Shown piece after piece: positions 47,661-59,033 of a DNA stretch of 64,000 nucleotides. Both the position numbers and the translations under genes were made by a program. The DNA comes from Aphelidium insulamus (Eukaryota > Aphelidiomycota > Aphelidea > Aphelidiaceae): contig JAZDSV010000007.1 in assembly GCA_036784855.1 (NCBI GenBank), positions 1-64,000 on the forward strand. The letters run 5' to 3'. Each line of letters begins with the position of its first letter. Within the stretch, counting starts at the first letter, position 1. The notes below the pieces were generated by a model, which made no database searches, was not told the origin of the DNA, and saw only the letters and a program-made list of their open reading frames with translations.

Positions 47661-48396
47661 TTACTGCTGGAGCACCAGCTTCGTCTTGCGCGCCTGTGAA
47701 ACCAGAGCAGTGATGTCGGCACCCTTGTTGTGTGCCAGAACATGCAGGATCTCCATGAATGACATTGTGTTGAGCAAATCCGGACAGTTTTCGAACGGAG
47801 TCGGTGGAGTAAAGGCGTCAGAGGGCACAGAACGTTGGAATTGAGAAAACTCAATATACGTATTTTCCAATACAATTTCGACGTAGTCTTTCTTAGCGTG
47901 GTCAACGTACATTGACGATTCGCCTTTTCCGTCAATGGGACGAATGTTGACGTAGTGGTCCAATTCACGTCCATCCCGCGTAATAGTCGTGTTAAACTAT
48001 AATGTGACGGATCAATTAATGCACAGGACACAGGTGAATAAAATCGATTATACCTTGGCATTAGCGGCGATGTTCCAATCTAGATCTTTGGCTTCGCGAA
48101 AGCAAATGTCGGGAGTGAGATAGGTATAAGTATAATGCTGCATATGAGACAACATTTTCATCAAAGCAAAGGAAGACAAACATTTTCATAGTAGACGTCC
48201 ACTTCAATATCATCCTCGGAAAAATGGGCGCGATTGCCTATGCTGGAGTAGTGCACTGCGCCATAGATGATTTCACACCCAAACTATATCTCGCAGAGAA
48301 CTCTGCGGCAGTCGGAAATTTGGGCTCGGCCACCAGGGCATCAGCGCACGAAGCCGCTGCGAGCGCACACGCAATGGCGGCGATTTTGTAGTACAT
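47661..48396 (-). pseudogene. array member 6, near-intact with a one-base frameshift in exon 1
   Basis: Exon 1 (48396-48182) is 215 nt against 216 in member 7 and shifts frame after the FSARYSLGV region; the correct frame resumes at IIYGAVHYSSIGNRAHFSE. Exons 2 (48137-48054) and 3 (47996-47661) are intact: YLTPDICFREAKDLDWNI; LDHYVNIRPIDG, MYVDHAKKDYVEI, FQRSVPSDAFTPPTPFENC and LAHNKGADI...KLVLQQ. It is most like member 7. It is either a young pseudogene or a sequencing error. Confidence 0.75.
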
Positions 48397-48640
48397 TGTC
48401 GATGACGACGCAAACGACGCAAACCTTAACCGTGTTTAACAAATCAGCTCTCAGCACGTATTCATATATATATAACTATATTTTGTGCATGTCACAACGA
48501 ACTAGGGCAACCAGCAGTGCAACGTCACGATCGACCGACTAGTTGCATAAAGAAATCACTAGTCAATGCTATTGTCAATTGAGTCTAGCGCAGCAGGCAA
48601 AGTAGAGAGATATGTGTATCCATGCAATTTAAAGCGTTAT

Positions 48641-48836
48641 GTGCCAAACACACAACGCTGCAAGCTTAAGTATTCGTTAAACACGTCCACCGTGATATTA
48701 TTCCACCAGTGTGGCGGTTAGCGTACACTGTCCTTTAAATCGGTGTTGAGCTGCTGCACCAGGGAAACGTTGGTTTGACCAATACAGATAGAACGCGCTA
48801 AGCACAGAAAGAGCTATTGTTTTTTGTGGGCATTTT
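48641..48836 (-). pseudogene. decayed exon-1 fragment of the secreted family (member 4-like)
   Basis: The plus-strand stretch AACGCTGCAAGCTTAAG...TATTCGTTAAACACGTC matches the exon 1/intron 1 boundary of member 4 (AACGCTGCAAGCTTACATATTC...AAACACGTC at 46654-46690). Similarity continues through GCATACACTG and GAGCTGCTGCACCA to the start-codon region. Many small deletions make it non-coding. Confidence 0.6.
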
Positions 48837-48985
48837 CCGACCTGTATAATACATGGACGCTATGATTTTGCAGCCGATCCATAACGTGCTTTAAGCAATT
48901 ACGCTACCGCTGCAATAAATGATTTGGGCATTTATATTTATGTGGGCATTGCATTATGGAGCGGCATTGATATTATTAATGTGTT

Positions 48986-49715
48986 TTACTGTTGGAGCAC
49001 CAGTTTGTTATGGTGCGCCTGGGCGACCAGAGCAGTGATTTTGGCACCCTTATTGTGGGCAAGATCATGCAGGATATCCTTGAATGACATTGCATTTAGC
49101 TCTTGCTGACAGTATTCGAAAGGAGTCGGTGGAGTGAATGCGCCGGAGGGGACAGAACGTTTAAACCGGTAAAATTCCACATAATCGTCTCCCCATACCA
49201 TTTTGACATAGTCTTGCGTCTCATGGTCCACGTACATTGACGCTTCGCCATCGCCTTCAATGGGACGAATGTTGACGAAGTGGTCCACCTCTACACCATC
49301 GAGTGTAATAGTCGCGTTGAACTACAATTTTACGGATCATGTAATTCACATGAACATGTATGTGTACCTTGGCATTAGCAGCAATGTTCAAATCACGGTC
49401 GTCGAATGAGCGAGAGCACTTGTTGGGAGAGAGATAGAAATAAGTATACGGCTGCAATTTAGATAAATAAAATGACGGTCAACTCAGAGCAAGACATACA
49501 CTTTCGTAGTAGAAGTCCACTTCCAAAAAGGGCACGGACAGGTGCGCGCGCTTGCCATTGTTGGCATAGTGCAAGTTGCCAGTGAAAAGTCCATCGGAAA
49601 AAATATATTTCGCAGAGAACTGTGGGGCAGTCGGGAATTTAGGCTCCGCAACCAGGGCATCAACGCATGAAGCGGCTGCAAGCACGCAAGCAACGGCAGC
49701 GATTTTGCAGTACAT
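48986..49715 (-). CDS. secreted two-cysteine family protein, array member 7
   Basis: Three exons (49715-49500, 49451-49368, 49321-48986), 211 aa. Signal peptide MYCKIAAVACVLAAASCVDA; AEPKFPTAPQFSAKY; exon 2 YLSPNKCSRSFDDRDLNI; exon 3 VDHFVNIRPIEG, MYVDHETQDYVKM, FKRSVPSGAFTPPTPFEYC and LAHNKGAKI...KLVLQQ. Intact. With member 6 it forms a recent subgroup with a different exon 2 opening (YTYxYLxP) from members 1, 2 and 4. Confidence 0.8.
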
Positions 49716-49953
49716 TTTGGAAGGTAACGCAAATTAAAGGTGGCGCAGGTTTTTAACATTTTCGTAACCTTAACCGTGGCTGACGAATCATCTCTGTAAG
49801 GCACAAATGTTTAACATATAATTAATATTTATGCATATGAATTCACAGTATGTCATTACTGAGCTTAGGTAAGCATTTCGCCGACTCACGAATCGAGTAT
49901 TTCTGTGGGCATTGATTGATCGAGTGCAGACTTTTTATCAGCGAGGTATTGGC

Positions 49954-50045
49954 ACTGTTGAAGCACCAGTTTATTAATGCGCACCTCTGCGACCAGAGCA
50001 GCGATGTTGGCACTCTTATTGCGGATATCCTTAAAGGACATTGCA
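49954..50045 (-). pseudogene. 3'-end fragment of the secreted family
   Basis: Minus strand reads MSFKDI, then NKSANIAALVAE and INKLVLQQ. It is the C-terminal block of member 7 with a deletion of about six codons (the LHDLAH region) and no stop codon. It marks the distal edge of the array. The rest of 49716-50232 holds no gene. Confidence 0.65.
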
Positions 50046-50232
50046 ATGCAATATAATTAAACATGAACGGCCAAGGTTCAAAAGCAAATTGATAGATTGA
50101 TTCATTCATTCATTATACGTAGCTTCTCCAACGCAGTGAACGTGTTTAATACAACAGGATAATATTTGACAATGATAGTTTCATTGCTTGTGAATATGCC
50201 GAAATTGCCAAAGCCGCAAATCACAATTCGCA

Positions 50233-50843
50233 CTACGCCTTCTTGGCAAGTGCCTTGACCAGGTCCTCGAACGCCTCCTGTTTCTTGTACTTGCCGTCCT
50301 GTACAATCTCTTGCGTGGCGTCGTTACTGTAGTCGGACGTCCATTCAATCAGCGTGGAGTTGTCCTGCATTGTGATGTCAGTTAAAAAAAGTAAAGATAA
50401 TAAAAGGTGCGAGATACAAATATGTACAACTTTCAATGTAATCACGTACGTGGGTCACGGTGTAGAGGCGAATGGTGTGCATGGCGCTTGTGACGTTGAC
50501 CGCCGGTTCACTGGCAATCACATCGTAGGTGACAAAGTAGCGAAGGTCCGACACCTCCAACACCATCAGTGTCTGCACGGTGCCGTCCTTGTACGACACA
50601 CGGCGTCTGGAACCGGCTGCACCAACGGGAAATGTATGTCAGAATCTGCTGTGCATTCTGCATATTCTATACGGTACCGTTGGTGCCCGCCGCGTCCAGT
50701 GACTGCACCTCCTTGACGGTGTTGAGCCAGGCAAAATCCATGGCACGCACCAGGGACCAGACACGCTGCACTGGTGCATTGATCACGCGGGACTCGACGA
50801 CGTGCGTGCTGGCCGGAATGGCGGTGGCAGCATTGATGGGCAT
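50233..50843 (-). CDS. SRPBCC (START/Bet v1-like) ligand-binding protein
   Basis: Three exons (50843-50678, 50616-50450, 50364-50233), 154 aa. A polyketide_cyc2-type pattern: ESRVINAPVQRVWSLVRAMDF, SYKDGTVQTLMVLEVSD, VTYDVIASEPA, IRLYTVTHDNSTLIEWTSDY and a C-terminal helix EAFEDLVKAL. This fold has a hydrophobic pocket for small lipids or polyketides; the ligand and role are unknown. Its upstream region (50844-51158) holds GT/CA-rich repeats and no gene. Confidence 0.8.
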
Positions 50844-51158
50844 TTTGGTGTGCGTGTGTTGTGAGTGTGTGTGTGCAGAGAGTGTGACTGTGCGTGTGTG
50901 ACTGTGTGCGTGGCTGTGCAAGGTCAGCTTGATTCATTCAGGCTGCCTGAAAGATTTACCGAGACTGCCAAATGTTGAAGGACACCATAAACAAAACATA
51001 TAAGCGCTTTACATATGTCTATCTGTGTATTGCAGTGCCACGTAGTAGTTCATGGTTGCATGGCAACGTACGGGCGGTATGCTAACGAAGAGTTCTCCAC
51101 TGACACCTCTAGAGATACACCGCCAAAATTGATACACCGCCAAAATTGATACATTAAC

Positions 51159-53322
51159 ATGAACAAGACGTTTCCGGACTTCCCGACGCGCGCAGGACCC
51201 GCGTGTCAGCGGCCTGGTAGCAGTGGTTCGTCTATATACATTGCTTGTGTACTCTGTAGACCGTCTAATCCAATACAGGTCGAACCCGGTCGAAAACATC
51301 AAAGTCCACGGCGTTGCGCGTGCCACCCGAACTGGGCGTGTACGGTGGCGCGGGGCCGACACCGTCTCAACAATCTGCCATGGACCAGTTGACGGCCATC
51401 AAGGCGCGGATGCGTGCACTCAACAAACCCACCAGCAGTCTGAACAGTCTGGCCGCCCACTTGTCCCAGTCGCAGGCCTACACTTCACCCGCGGCTGATC
51501 AGTATGGTGGTGCTGGTGCTGGCGGTGTCCATCGGTCTCGGTCGCGTGTTGGTGCCACTGTGGGTGGCGTGGCTGGCAGCGATGATTATGTCACCAATCT
51601 CCAGCAGCAAGTCTATCTACTCGAACTGGAGACGCGATATCTGTACGTGTTATGTGACTTCAACGTCTCTATAGATCTAATAAATTCGTAGGCGAGAGAA
51701 GAAAGGCCACGACTTTGTGGAGAGCGGCTTGTCGCAGGAGGTGGAGCAGCATGCCCTGCCGCTCCGTGACACATTCCGCTCACTCAAGTTGAAATATGTC
51801 GAGATGCAGGACAAGTACCAGGCGGAGATGAAACAGCTGGAGGACAAGCTGGACCTGAGCCGACGCGACGCCCACCACCACGAACTCACCATCGAGCACA
51901 TGCAGATGGAGAAGCATGATCTGTCCCGCGAGATTCAACATCTGCGTGGCAAGTTCAAAAATTCATAATTGTCTAAATAATACCGAAACTAACCGCTGAG
52001 CAGACTTGCGCGTGGAACAGACAGAGTTGGTGCACAGAGAATACCTGACTCTGCGCCAGCAACATCAACTGGTACTGGCAGAGAATGCCCAGCTGAAACA
52101 GTCATACACTCGTTCATCGGCGGAAAAGTTGTCAGCGGAAGAGCAGCTCCAAAAGACTCGCACGGCGCTTGATGCTCTTCAGGGCGAGCATGCAACGCTG
52201 GTGGAGCGCTCCGAGTCCATTCAACGCGATCTGGAGAGCAGTTTACACACACAGCACAACCTGGAGGCATGTTCACATTTTAATAGCATTTAATCTAATA
52301 TGTGCAGACCGAGGTCGAGCTGACTTCAACGTCGGCAGCATCGACTGCACTGTCGGTGCTGCGAGCACAGCACGACCAGCTGAAGGCAGACCACGTGGCA
52401 CTCGAGGTACAAGCCTCCCAGCTCCGATCGCAGAACAAGGCCGCCGCGGAACAGCATCAGGCGCTGCAGAAACAAGTCGATTCGCTGAATGAGGAGCGCG
52501 CCACGTGGAGTCTGGCCGTCACGGAAAAGAGCCGTGAGGTCAAGAAGGTCACCGAAATGCTGGACAAGTGGCGCGAGCAGGAAGCACGACGCGCCCAGCA
52601 CCGTCGATCAGTGTCACAAGTCGCCAGTGGCGCTGATACTGCTGCAGACATGGCTATCAATGAGCAGAGAATTGACGAGCAGGTCCGGGCAGAAATGCTG
52701 CAGGTTAAATTGGACACTGCACTGGCACAGCTGGCGGCCAAGGAGCAGCGTGTCAAGGCGTTGGAAGAACAGCTTGATGCACAATCCAGACAGCTGCATG
52801 AAGCGGTGGAGGAGAAGGAACGTCTGCAAAGTGATATTGAAGCTCTGAAAGCCGGCGTGCGACAGCAAGAAGAACTGCGCGTAGTCACTGAAGAGGAGCG
52901 CAAGTAGGTGTCTCGGTGTTTGTGGGTGTGTGTCAATATCCGAACTAATTGTGAAAAGTGCACTGGCCGCGTCGCTCAAGGCCTCCGAGCAAAAGTATGA
53001 CGACGTCATGGCCAAGTTGAAGAGTGTTGTGGCAGAGAACGAAGCCATTCAGACTGATCTCGATGAGACACGAAAGGAGGCCAACCGCCTGCGACAGGTG
53101 GAAAAGATTGCGGTACAGATGCGCGAGTGGCAGGGCATGCTGGAGGAGAATGCCAAGATCGCGTCCGAGATGCAGCTGCTGGTTCACAAATTTTCCGCCA
53201 GCGCCGACGCCGCACCTCAATCCAGTGTAACGACAAAAAGGAAGGGTCAAGCTGCTCGGGCCGATGAGGCGGAAAAACCAAACTCGCTGGACGTAGCAAT
53301 GTCCAATGTTCTGGACCTGTAG
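51159..53322 (+). CDS. long coiled-coil protein, possibly centrosomal or flagellar
   Basis: Six exons (51159-51216, 51279-51642, 51692-51948, 52004-52266, 52308-52903, 52959-53322) give 633 aa. After a short basic, Ser/Gly-rich head, coiled coil begins at NLQQQVYLLELETRYLREK and runs almost to the C-terminus. Such NLQQQ-LELE starts occur in basal-body and intraflagellar coiled-coil proteins, but I cannot name the family. Two introns need GC donors: 51949-52003 (GTG|GCAAGT) and 52267-52307 (GAG|GCATGT); both keep the heptads in register, and no in-phase GT serves. Confidence 0.75.
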
Positions 53323-53850
53323 CTCGTCTCGATGGAAATAGATTGATCAACTCTGGTTATAGGACATAGTCTAAATTAACGTCATTTACAAAGTTTCAGA
53401 TGGTTATCGTTTACTGCGTGAAACCACAGCAAGTTGGTCAGAGATTTCCACACCTGCATATAGGATGGCAGAGATATAAGAAGATGTCTTCTATTTGTGT
53501 ATGACGCCGGAGTGCGTAATCTAGGACGGACATGACCATCAATAAATGCGTCGCTGTCGGTCTTCTTTCTACTTAAAGTTAGAACTGATATCTCACTTCA
53601 TACGCACCACTCACCACAGATGCCCCTGCAGACGACAAAGCGGACAACGGCATGCGGACGATCATTGCTGGCACCCGACCGCACTGCGCTTCTTGAACTA
53701 GCCTTTTAACCGTTGTCAAGAGCAGCCAAATCCCGCGCTCCAGGACGAAACCCAGGCTAATACCCGTTAATCGGTGTGCATATGCTGCAAATATACTACT
53801 TGTAGCGCTCTGAATGTCCACCTTCCAACGATTGACCAAAGTAATTAAAT
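53323..53850. other. intergenic region, no supported gene
   Basis: It lies between two plus-strand genes. A minus-strand ORF is discussed under rejected items. Confidence 0.45.
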
Positions 53851-55614
53851 ATGGATAAAAGTGCCAGCGTGTTGTCCGCGGCGTCAGGCACCGATAGCGC
53901 AAGCAGCCGCACCGATGAAGTGGAAGTGCGGGTGTATGCACGTCGCTACGCACAGCTGGCCCTGTTCTCGCTGCTCACGTTCACATGCGGCTTCATGTGG
54001 ATCGCGTACGCGGCGCAGGCCGAAGTGTTCGTCACGTACTTCCACGTACCGTCCGCGCTCTACATCAACCTGTTGGCCATATCGTTCATGGTGGTGTACC
54101 CGGTGCTGCTCTACCCGTCGTTCTGGGTGTTCAACATTGAGGCGGCGTCGTGCCGGGGTGCAAATCAAAATGGTGTGATACCTTGTCGTGGTGGACTGCG
54201 GTACGCGGTGCTCATTGGCGCGTTGCTGATGGCCGCTGGAGGAGTGTTGCGCTACGTGGCGGTCACCGACGCGATGATGGCCGCTCACAGCGACGACACG
54301 TCACTGATACCGTTCGCGCTGACAATGACTGGACAGGTTCTGGCTGCCATTGGCCAGGTGTTTATCCTGGGAGTACCGCCGTATCTGGCCAGCAAGTGGT
54401 TCGGTGCGGAGGAGCGCAACACCGCGTCTGCCGTGGCCATCAGTGCCAACAATGCCGGCATTGCTGCATCGTATGTTATTTATAGTATTGACTGTAAATA
54501 CACTAGAAAGTACAACATAATTTACACAGATTCCTGGCATCGCTGCTTATCGAAGCAAAGCGGCCACAAGAAACTATTCCGCCGCTGTTTTTGGCGCAGG
54601 CTATTGTGTCCGTGGCAGCTTGTGTGCTGATTCTATTCTTCTTCCATGACAGTCCGCCCACACCTCCCAGGTGGATATTCTTTTTCTAATAGTTTTAATT
54701 TGTCTCTAATTCCCCTTCAGCCGCTCCAGCCAGCTGGAGAAATCGCTGACACCGGAGCGTTCGGCCACTCCATCAACTCAAAACACTCTGTCGTCAAATT
54801 GCGGCGCGGAGGAGCAGCAGCCTCTCATTGCCAGTGATAATGTTTGGTCGACGTGGCAGCGGCTGGCACATTTGGCACGCGATCGAGTGTTTATATTCTT
54901 TTGCCTGTCGTATGGTCTGATTACTGCCGTCTCTTTTGGCGTGTCCACTGTGATGGCACAGGTCCTAGCGCCCGCCTTTCCTCCCTACGCAGTATGCAAT
55001 GTTATTTTGTTGAAGTGGTTTAACAAAAGTCTCTAGTCGGCAGTTGGTATGGTTGGGTTCGTGGTGGTGGTGTGCGGCACCGTTGGAGCATTGGTGAGCG
55101 GCTGGTGGCTGGACCGAACACACAAGTACCGCCTTGCGTACATGCTCGCGTGCTGCACGTCCCTGCTGGCGGTGGTCGGCTTGCACTTTGTTCTGCTGTA
55201 CGCTCCACTGGGCCAGGCTCTCACGTACTATGTGACCTGTGCACTCATCGTTATCTGTGGCATCAGTGGTCTGGGTAAGTTGAAATTATAATGAATAGCA
55301 TAGTTAACTAACATCGGGCAGCCGCCATTCCCATTGCGTATCAGTATGCCAGCGAGTTGTTCTATCCGCACTCTGACGCCATGATCGCCAACATATTCAA
55401 CACGTCTGCCAATATTCTGGGCACAGTGCTGGTGCTGGGCATGTCGGCGCTGGACACCAGTGATGGCGGGGTAGTTGACGTGGATAGCCCCGGACAGTAC
55501 ACCATGTCGGAGGCCGTCTGGCTTGCAATCGCGACTCTTGCCGGCGCTGTAGGGTGCGCGCTGGGCATCTCTGGCCCACTCAAGCGGGCTTCCCAGGACA
55601 CTGCCGTTCACTGA
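53851..55614 (+). CDS. major facilitator superfamily transporter, FLVCR/SLC49-like
   Basis: Five exons (53851-54470, 54530-54670, 54721-54991, 55037-55274, 55322-55614), 520 aa with about twelve hydrophobic helices. Features of the SLC49 group: N-terminal FSLLTFTCGFMWIAYAA, GQVLAAIGQVFILGVPPYLASKWFGAEERNTA, and a central hydrophilic loop of about 60 residues between the two six-helix halves. Relatives move haem, choline or ethanolamine; substrate is inferred only. The last intron has a clear CTAAC branch site. Confidence 0.8.
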
Positions 55615-55690
55615 CTTCATAACTGCATTGATCAAATAGACGTCACTAGATAAACTGATGCTATGTGCAAGTCTGTATTGTGTAGCGTGG

Positions 55691-58169
55691 CTAGGCAGCG
55701 TCGTCATGCACGCCGTCCATATTCATCATTAGACGGCGTACGGTGGTCATGAGCGTGCCGAATGTGGATCCATTGGTGCCGAGCACCGACGACGCCGTCC
55801 ATCTGCCAGTCTTGCCCAGCGGCAGCTCCGAGTTCCCCGCCAGCACCGTCTCCCAGCTCTTGTTGACCACGGTGATTGCGATGAAGTCATCGGCGCGGCG
55901 CCCGCTGGCCAGATGATACTCGGGGCCGTAGCGCCACTCCCGAGTGGTCAGCACTCGCACATCCAAATCCGTGCTCAGCGCCGCCACAAACGGCGATATG
56001 CGGACAGCGTGTAGCAATGTGAACTACGACGATGAGAATATTGTCAATGGAACACAGCACACAACACGTACATTCGGCGTGACACCCGAAAACTCTAGCG
56101 ATCCGTCTGGCGAGGCTGTGATCGAGTTCATCAGTGCATTAATCACTTTGGAGTAGGCGCGCTTCTTGTGCGGCCGCAACTCTGTCTCGAAGCGCACACG
56201 CAACTCGAAGTCATACTTGCCGTTCGGTCGGATCCACGGCACATTGAGCAACTGGCGCTCCTGCACCATAATATTCCGACAGGTGAGCAGGTCGGCGCGG
56301 TCAGGGTTCGGGCGCAACACCACTCGCACGTCCATGTAGCCGCGCTGCCTCACCTCCTCGCTGACGATGGACTCTTCCATGTCGGCAAAGAGATGCACGG
56401 GCATCTGGCCAAACAGCTCGTAGCAGTAGTGAATGGGGTTGGGCGGCGCGGCGGGCGGCAGACCAAGTGACGCATAGAACTGCGACAGGGCCGCGGTGGA
56501 CAGACGCAACCGCGGGTCAAAGTGTGAGTGCGCCGATTTGAGCGAGTCCGAGAAATCCGCGGGGCACAACGATTTGCCGCGCAGATTTCCCACTTGTGAC
56601 AGGTGCACAGTGCCCATTCTAGTGCAATTAATTTTGAATGCAGCAAAACGTTATACAACAAACCTTATTTCAGCAATGATGCGGTCATTGTGAAAACACG
56701 CATGCTCCAGTGCACCGGCAAGCAGGCCGTATGTGATGTCCATGTTGTCGCGGAATAAGCTCGTAGACAGCAAGGCGCCGGAAAGCACACGGCCATCCGA
56801 CGTCACATCACTGCCGACCACCGATGTGTCCTCCACTGGTTTAGCCAACTCAAACACCTTGTCTGGGTCGTGGCGGTTCTCCAAAAAGGCCTGGAGCGGC
56901 AATGTTATCTGCTCGCCGCCATTATCGCCGCCCAGGCGCGCCATTATTCTTACATACACACATACATACACATACATATACACACATATACATACATACA
57001 CATACATACATACATACATACATACATACATACATACATACATACATACATACATACATACATACATACATACATACATACATACATACATACATACATA
57101 CATACATACATACATACATGAATATATCCAGCTATAGGCACACATACATACACACATACATACATACATACATACACACATACATACATATATACATACA
57201 TACATACATACATACATACATACATACACACATACATACATACATACATACATACATACATACATACATACACACATACACACATACATACATACACACA
57301 CACATACATACACATATACATACATAAATACACACACACATACATACACATATACATACATTCATACAACTATAGGCATACATACATACATACATACATA
57401 CATACATGCATACATACATACACACATACATACATACATACAAACATACATTGTTGGGGTCCCAGCCGTACTCGACGCCAGTGTCACGGGCAATGCCACG
57501 CAGATAGGGCGTGCCATTGTTGGAGACGCCTGCTAGGATCTGCTGCGGCGACGGCCCAGACAGCCGCACAATATTGACACGGATGCGGTGAGTGCGCCGC
57601 CTGTCCACCAGCCCCACATCGCGCGCCTCTGGGGTGTCGTCGTCGACGGGGGGCAGTCGCGCGGCAGCCTTTGCCTTTTGGAATATGCAACGGTCGGGTG
57701 GTTTGTCTGGTTTGGCCCAGCCCTTGCGCGTCGCAACCGAAGATGATCGCGACGACCGAGACTGACTGCGGCTGCTCGCGGTATCCTGTCAAGAGCATGA
57801 GCGTCCCTATGGCAATAGTATATTGCACACACGGACACAACATACAGGCCAGAGCAGCTGCTGCAGCCGCCGACGCGCCTCCTTGACGTCGTCCGCGGTG
57901 CGACCGCGGATAAAGATCAACTGGTCGGTGCGCCGGTACTCCAGCTTGGTGCCGGTCTCGCGTGAGATTGCCAGCGCGGATCGCTGCAGTATGGCCAGCG
58001 TTTCATGGTGGCTCATCTGGCTGGGCGCCAGCAGCTTGAACTCGTGCCAGGCAGGCGGGGACTGCGGGGTATTGTCGCCATTCTCGGCATTAGCCTCGCC
58101 GCCATTGCTTTCTGAAAAAGGCTCCGCAGTTTGGCGCGGACGGTCCACCGCAACGTCGTCCTCTGCCAT
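55691..58169 (-). CDS. KH-like domain protein of unknown function
   Basis: Five exons: 58169-57846, 57785-57450, ~56948-56664, 56618-56072, 56023-55691. The N-terminus has a KH-like unit (ALAISRETGTKLEYRRTDQLIFIRGRT...RRRLQQLL), then a Ser/Arg-rich linker and a large C-terminal region (VHLFADMEESIVSEEV, YDFELRVRFETEL, RVLTTREWRYGPEYH) that I cannot assign; fungal KH proteins with a DUF7905-like region come to mind. Intron 2 is the (GTAT)n tract; the phase of exon 3 shows the donor must lie a few repeat units inside the simple assumption (after 57450), so this junction is ambiguous. Confidence 0.7.
56949..57449 (-). repeat. ~500-bp (GTAT)n / (CATA)n microsatellite forming an intron
   Basis: On the minus strand the tract is almost pure GTAT with GTGTAT variants and two short unique islands (around 57119-57140 and 57365-57378). 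All frames are open across it, giving artificial Met-Tyr-Val-Cys ORFs on one strand and His-Thr-Tyr-Ile on the other. It sits between two conserved coding exons of the KH-like gene. Confidence 0.95.
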
Positions 58170-59033
58170 TGCACACAGCGCAATCACTGATCAGTGTTCA
58201 GTATTAACTGTCGACTGTCGCGTAACGGTGCTTCATGGCGCTGACGGTGCATCATCTATGATTATTAATAACGATACGTTACGCTACAGATAAATGCTCG
58301 GCTGTTGAATGTGTGCTTAGGACCATTGTAGTGAACATGAGCACATGTACAAAAAGATAGTATGTAGTACATACCTATCTTTTTATACATGTTTTTAACC
58401 TACATACTGTGTAGGTTAAATTCGGATATTTTTTTAAAAACCTGAGCATGGCCACAAGTCAAATAAATCATCACATGGAGGAGATTTTACCGTCTTCGAA
58501 CATCATGGTGGAAGATCTCTGATCACATGGCCTGTAGTCTTTGTCAGTGAGCCACTTCAAAGGCTCGTTAAGCCGTTCAGTGTAGTCCAGCTCCTTGATG
58601 CAGTCATACAGGGGTTCAATGGATTCTCTGCCTATCAAAGGAAAGTTTTGAAAGATTACACCCAAATCACCGTATCTATCAATTGATAGATATTATAGAA
58701 GCAAAAAAAAAGATATTATAGAAGCCTCTATGTATGAATATGCAATCTAATATCTTATTGCTTATATGGTATATGGCATATGGCGTTTATAACAAACATT
58801 CTACATATTGCTTCGTAAGAAGAATCTTTTGTGCAACGAACAGAGCAACAAGGAGATCACACTCTTAAAAAAACAAGGAGAGGAGATCACACACACCCGC
58901 GCGTTCCAACGTTTTCGACGAGATTCGTTACCGTCTTATTTAAGCGCGTCTGCAAATAATTGATTCTATAGCTTCCTCCATCAATACACCGACAGCTTCA
59001 TAGCCACAACGACACAACTACCACGACACCACT
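58170..59033. other. divergent intergenic region with small inverted repeats
   Basis: It lies between the 5' ends of the KH-like gene and AHSA1. An imperfect hairpin (AAAAAGATAGTATGTA...TACATACCTATCTTTTT, ~58351-58386) is followed by the near-palindrome AACCTACATACTGTGTAGGTT (~58398-58418). A minus ORF at 58665-58471 (64 aa, IEPLYDCIKELDYTERL) has no recognised family. Confidence 0.5.

Noticed and set aside
53579-53840. Minus-strand ORF with SSIFAAYAHRLTGISLGFVL, faintly like succinate dehydrogenase subunit C
   Set aside because: No suitable ATG before the motif, the 5' side runs into the MFS gene, and other SDHC blocks are absent. It may be a decayed fragment or chance.
56950-57369. Long ORFs of Met-Tyr-Val-Cys or His-Thr-Tyr-Ile repeats on both strands
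   Set aside because: They are translations of the (GTAT)n/(CATA)n microsatellite; all frames are open because the unit lacks stops. The conserved exons on either side show that it is intronic.
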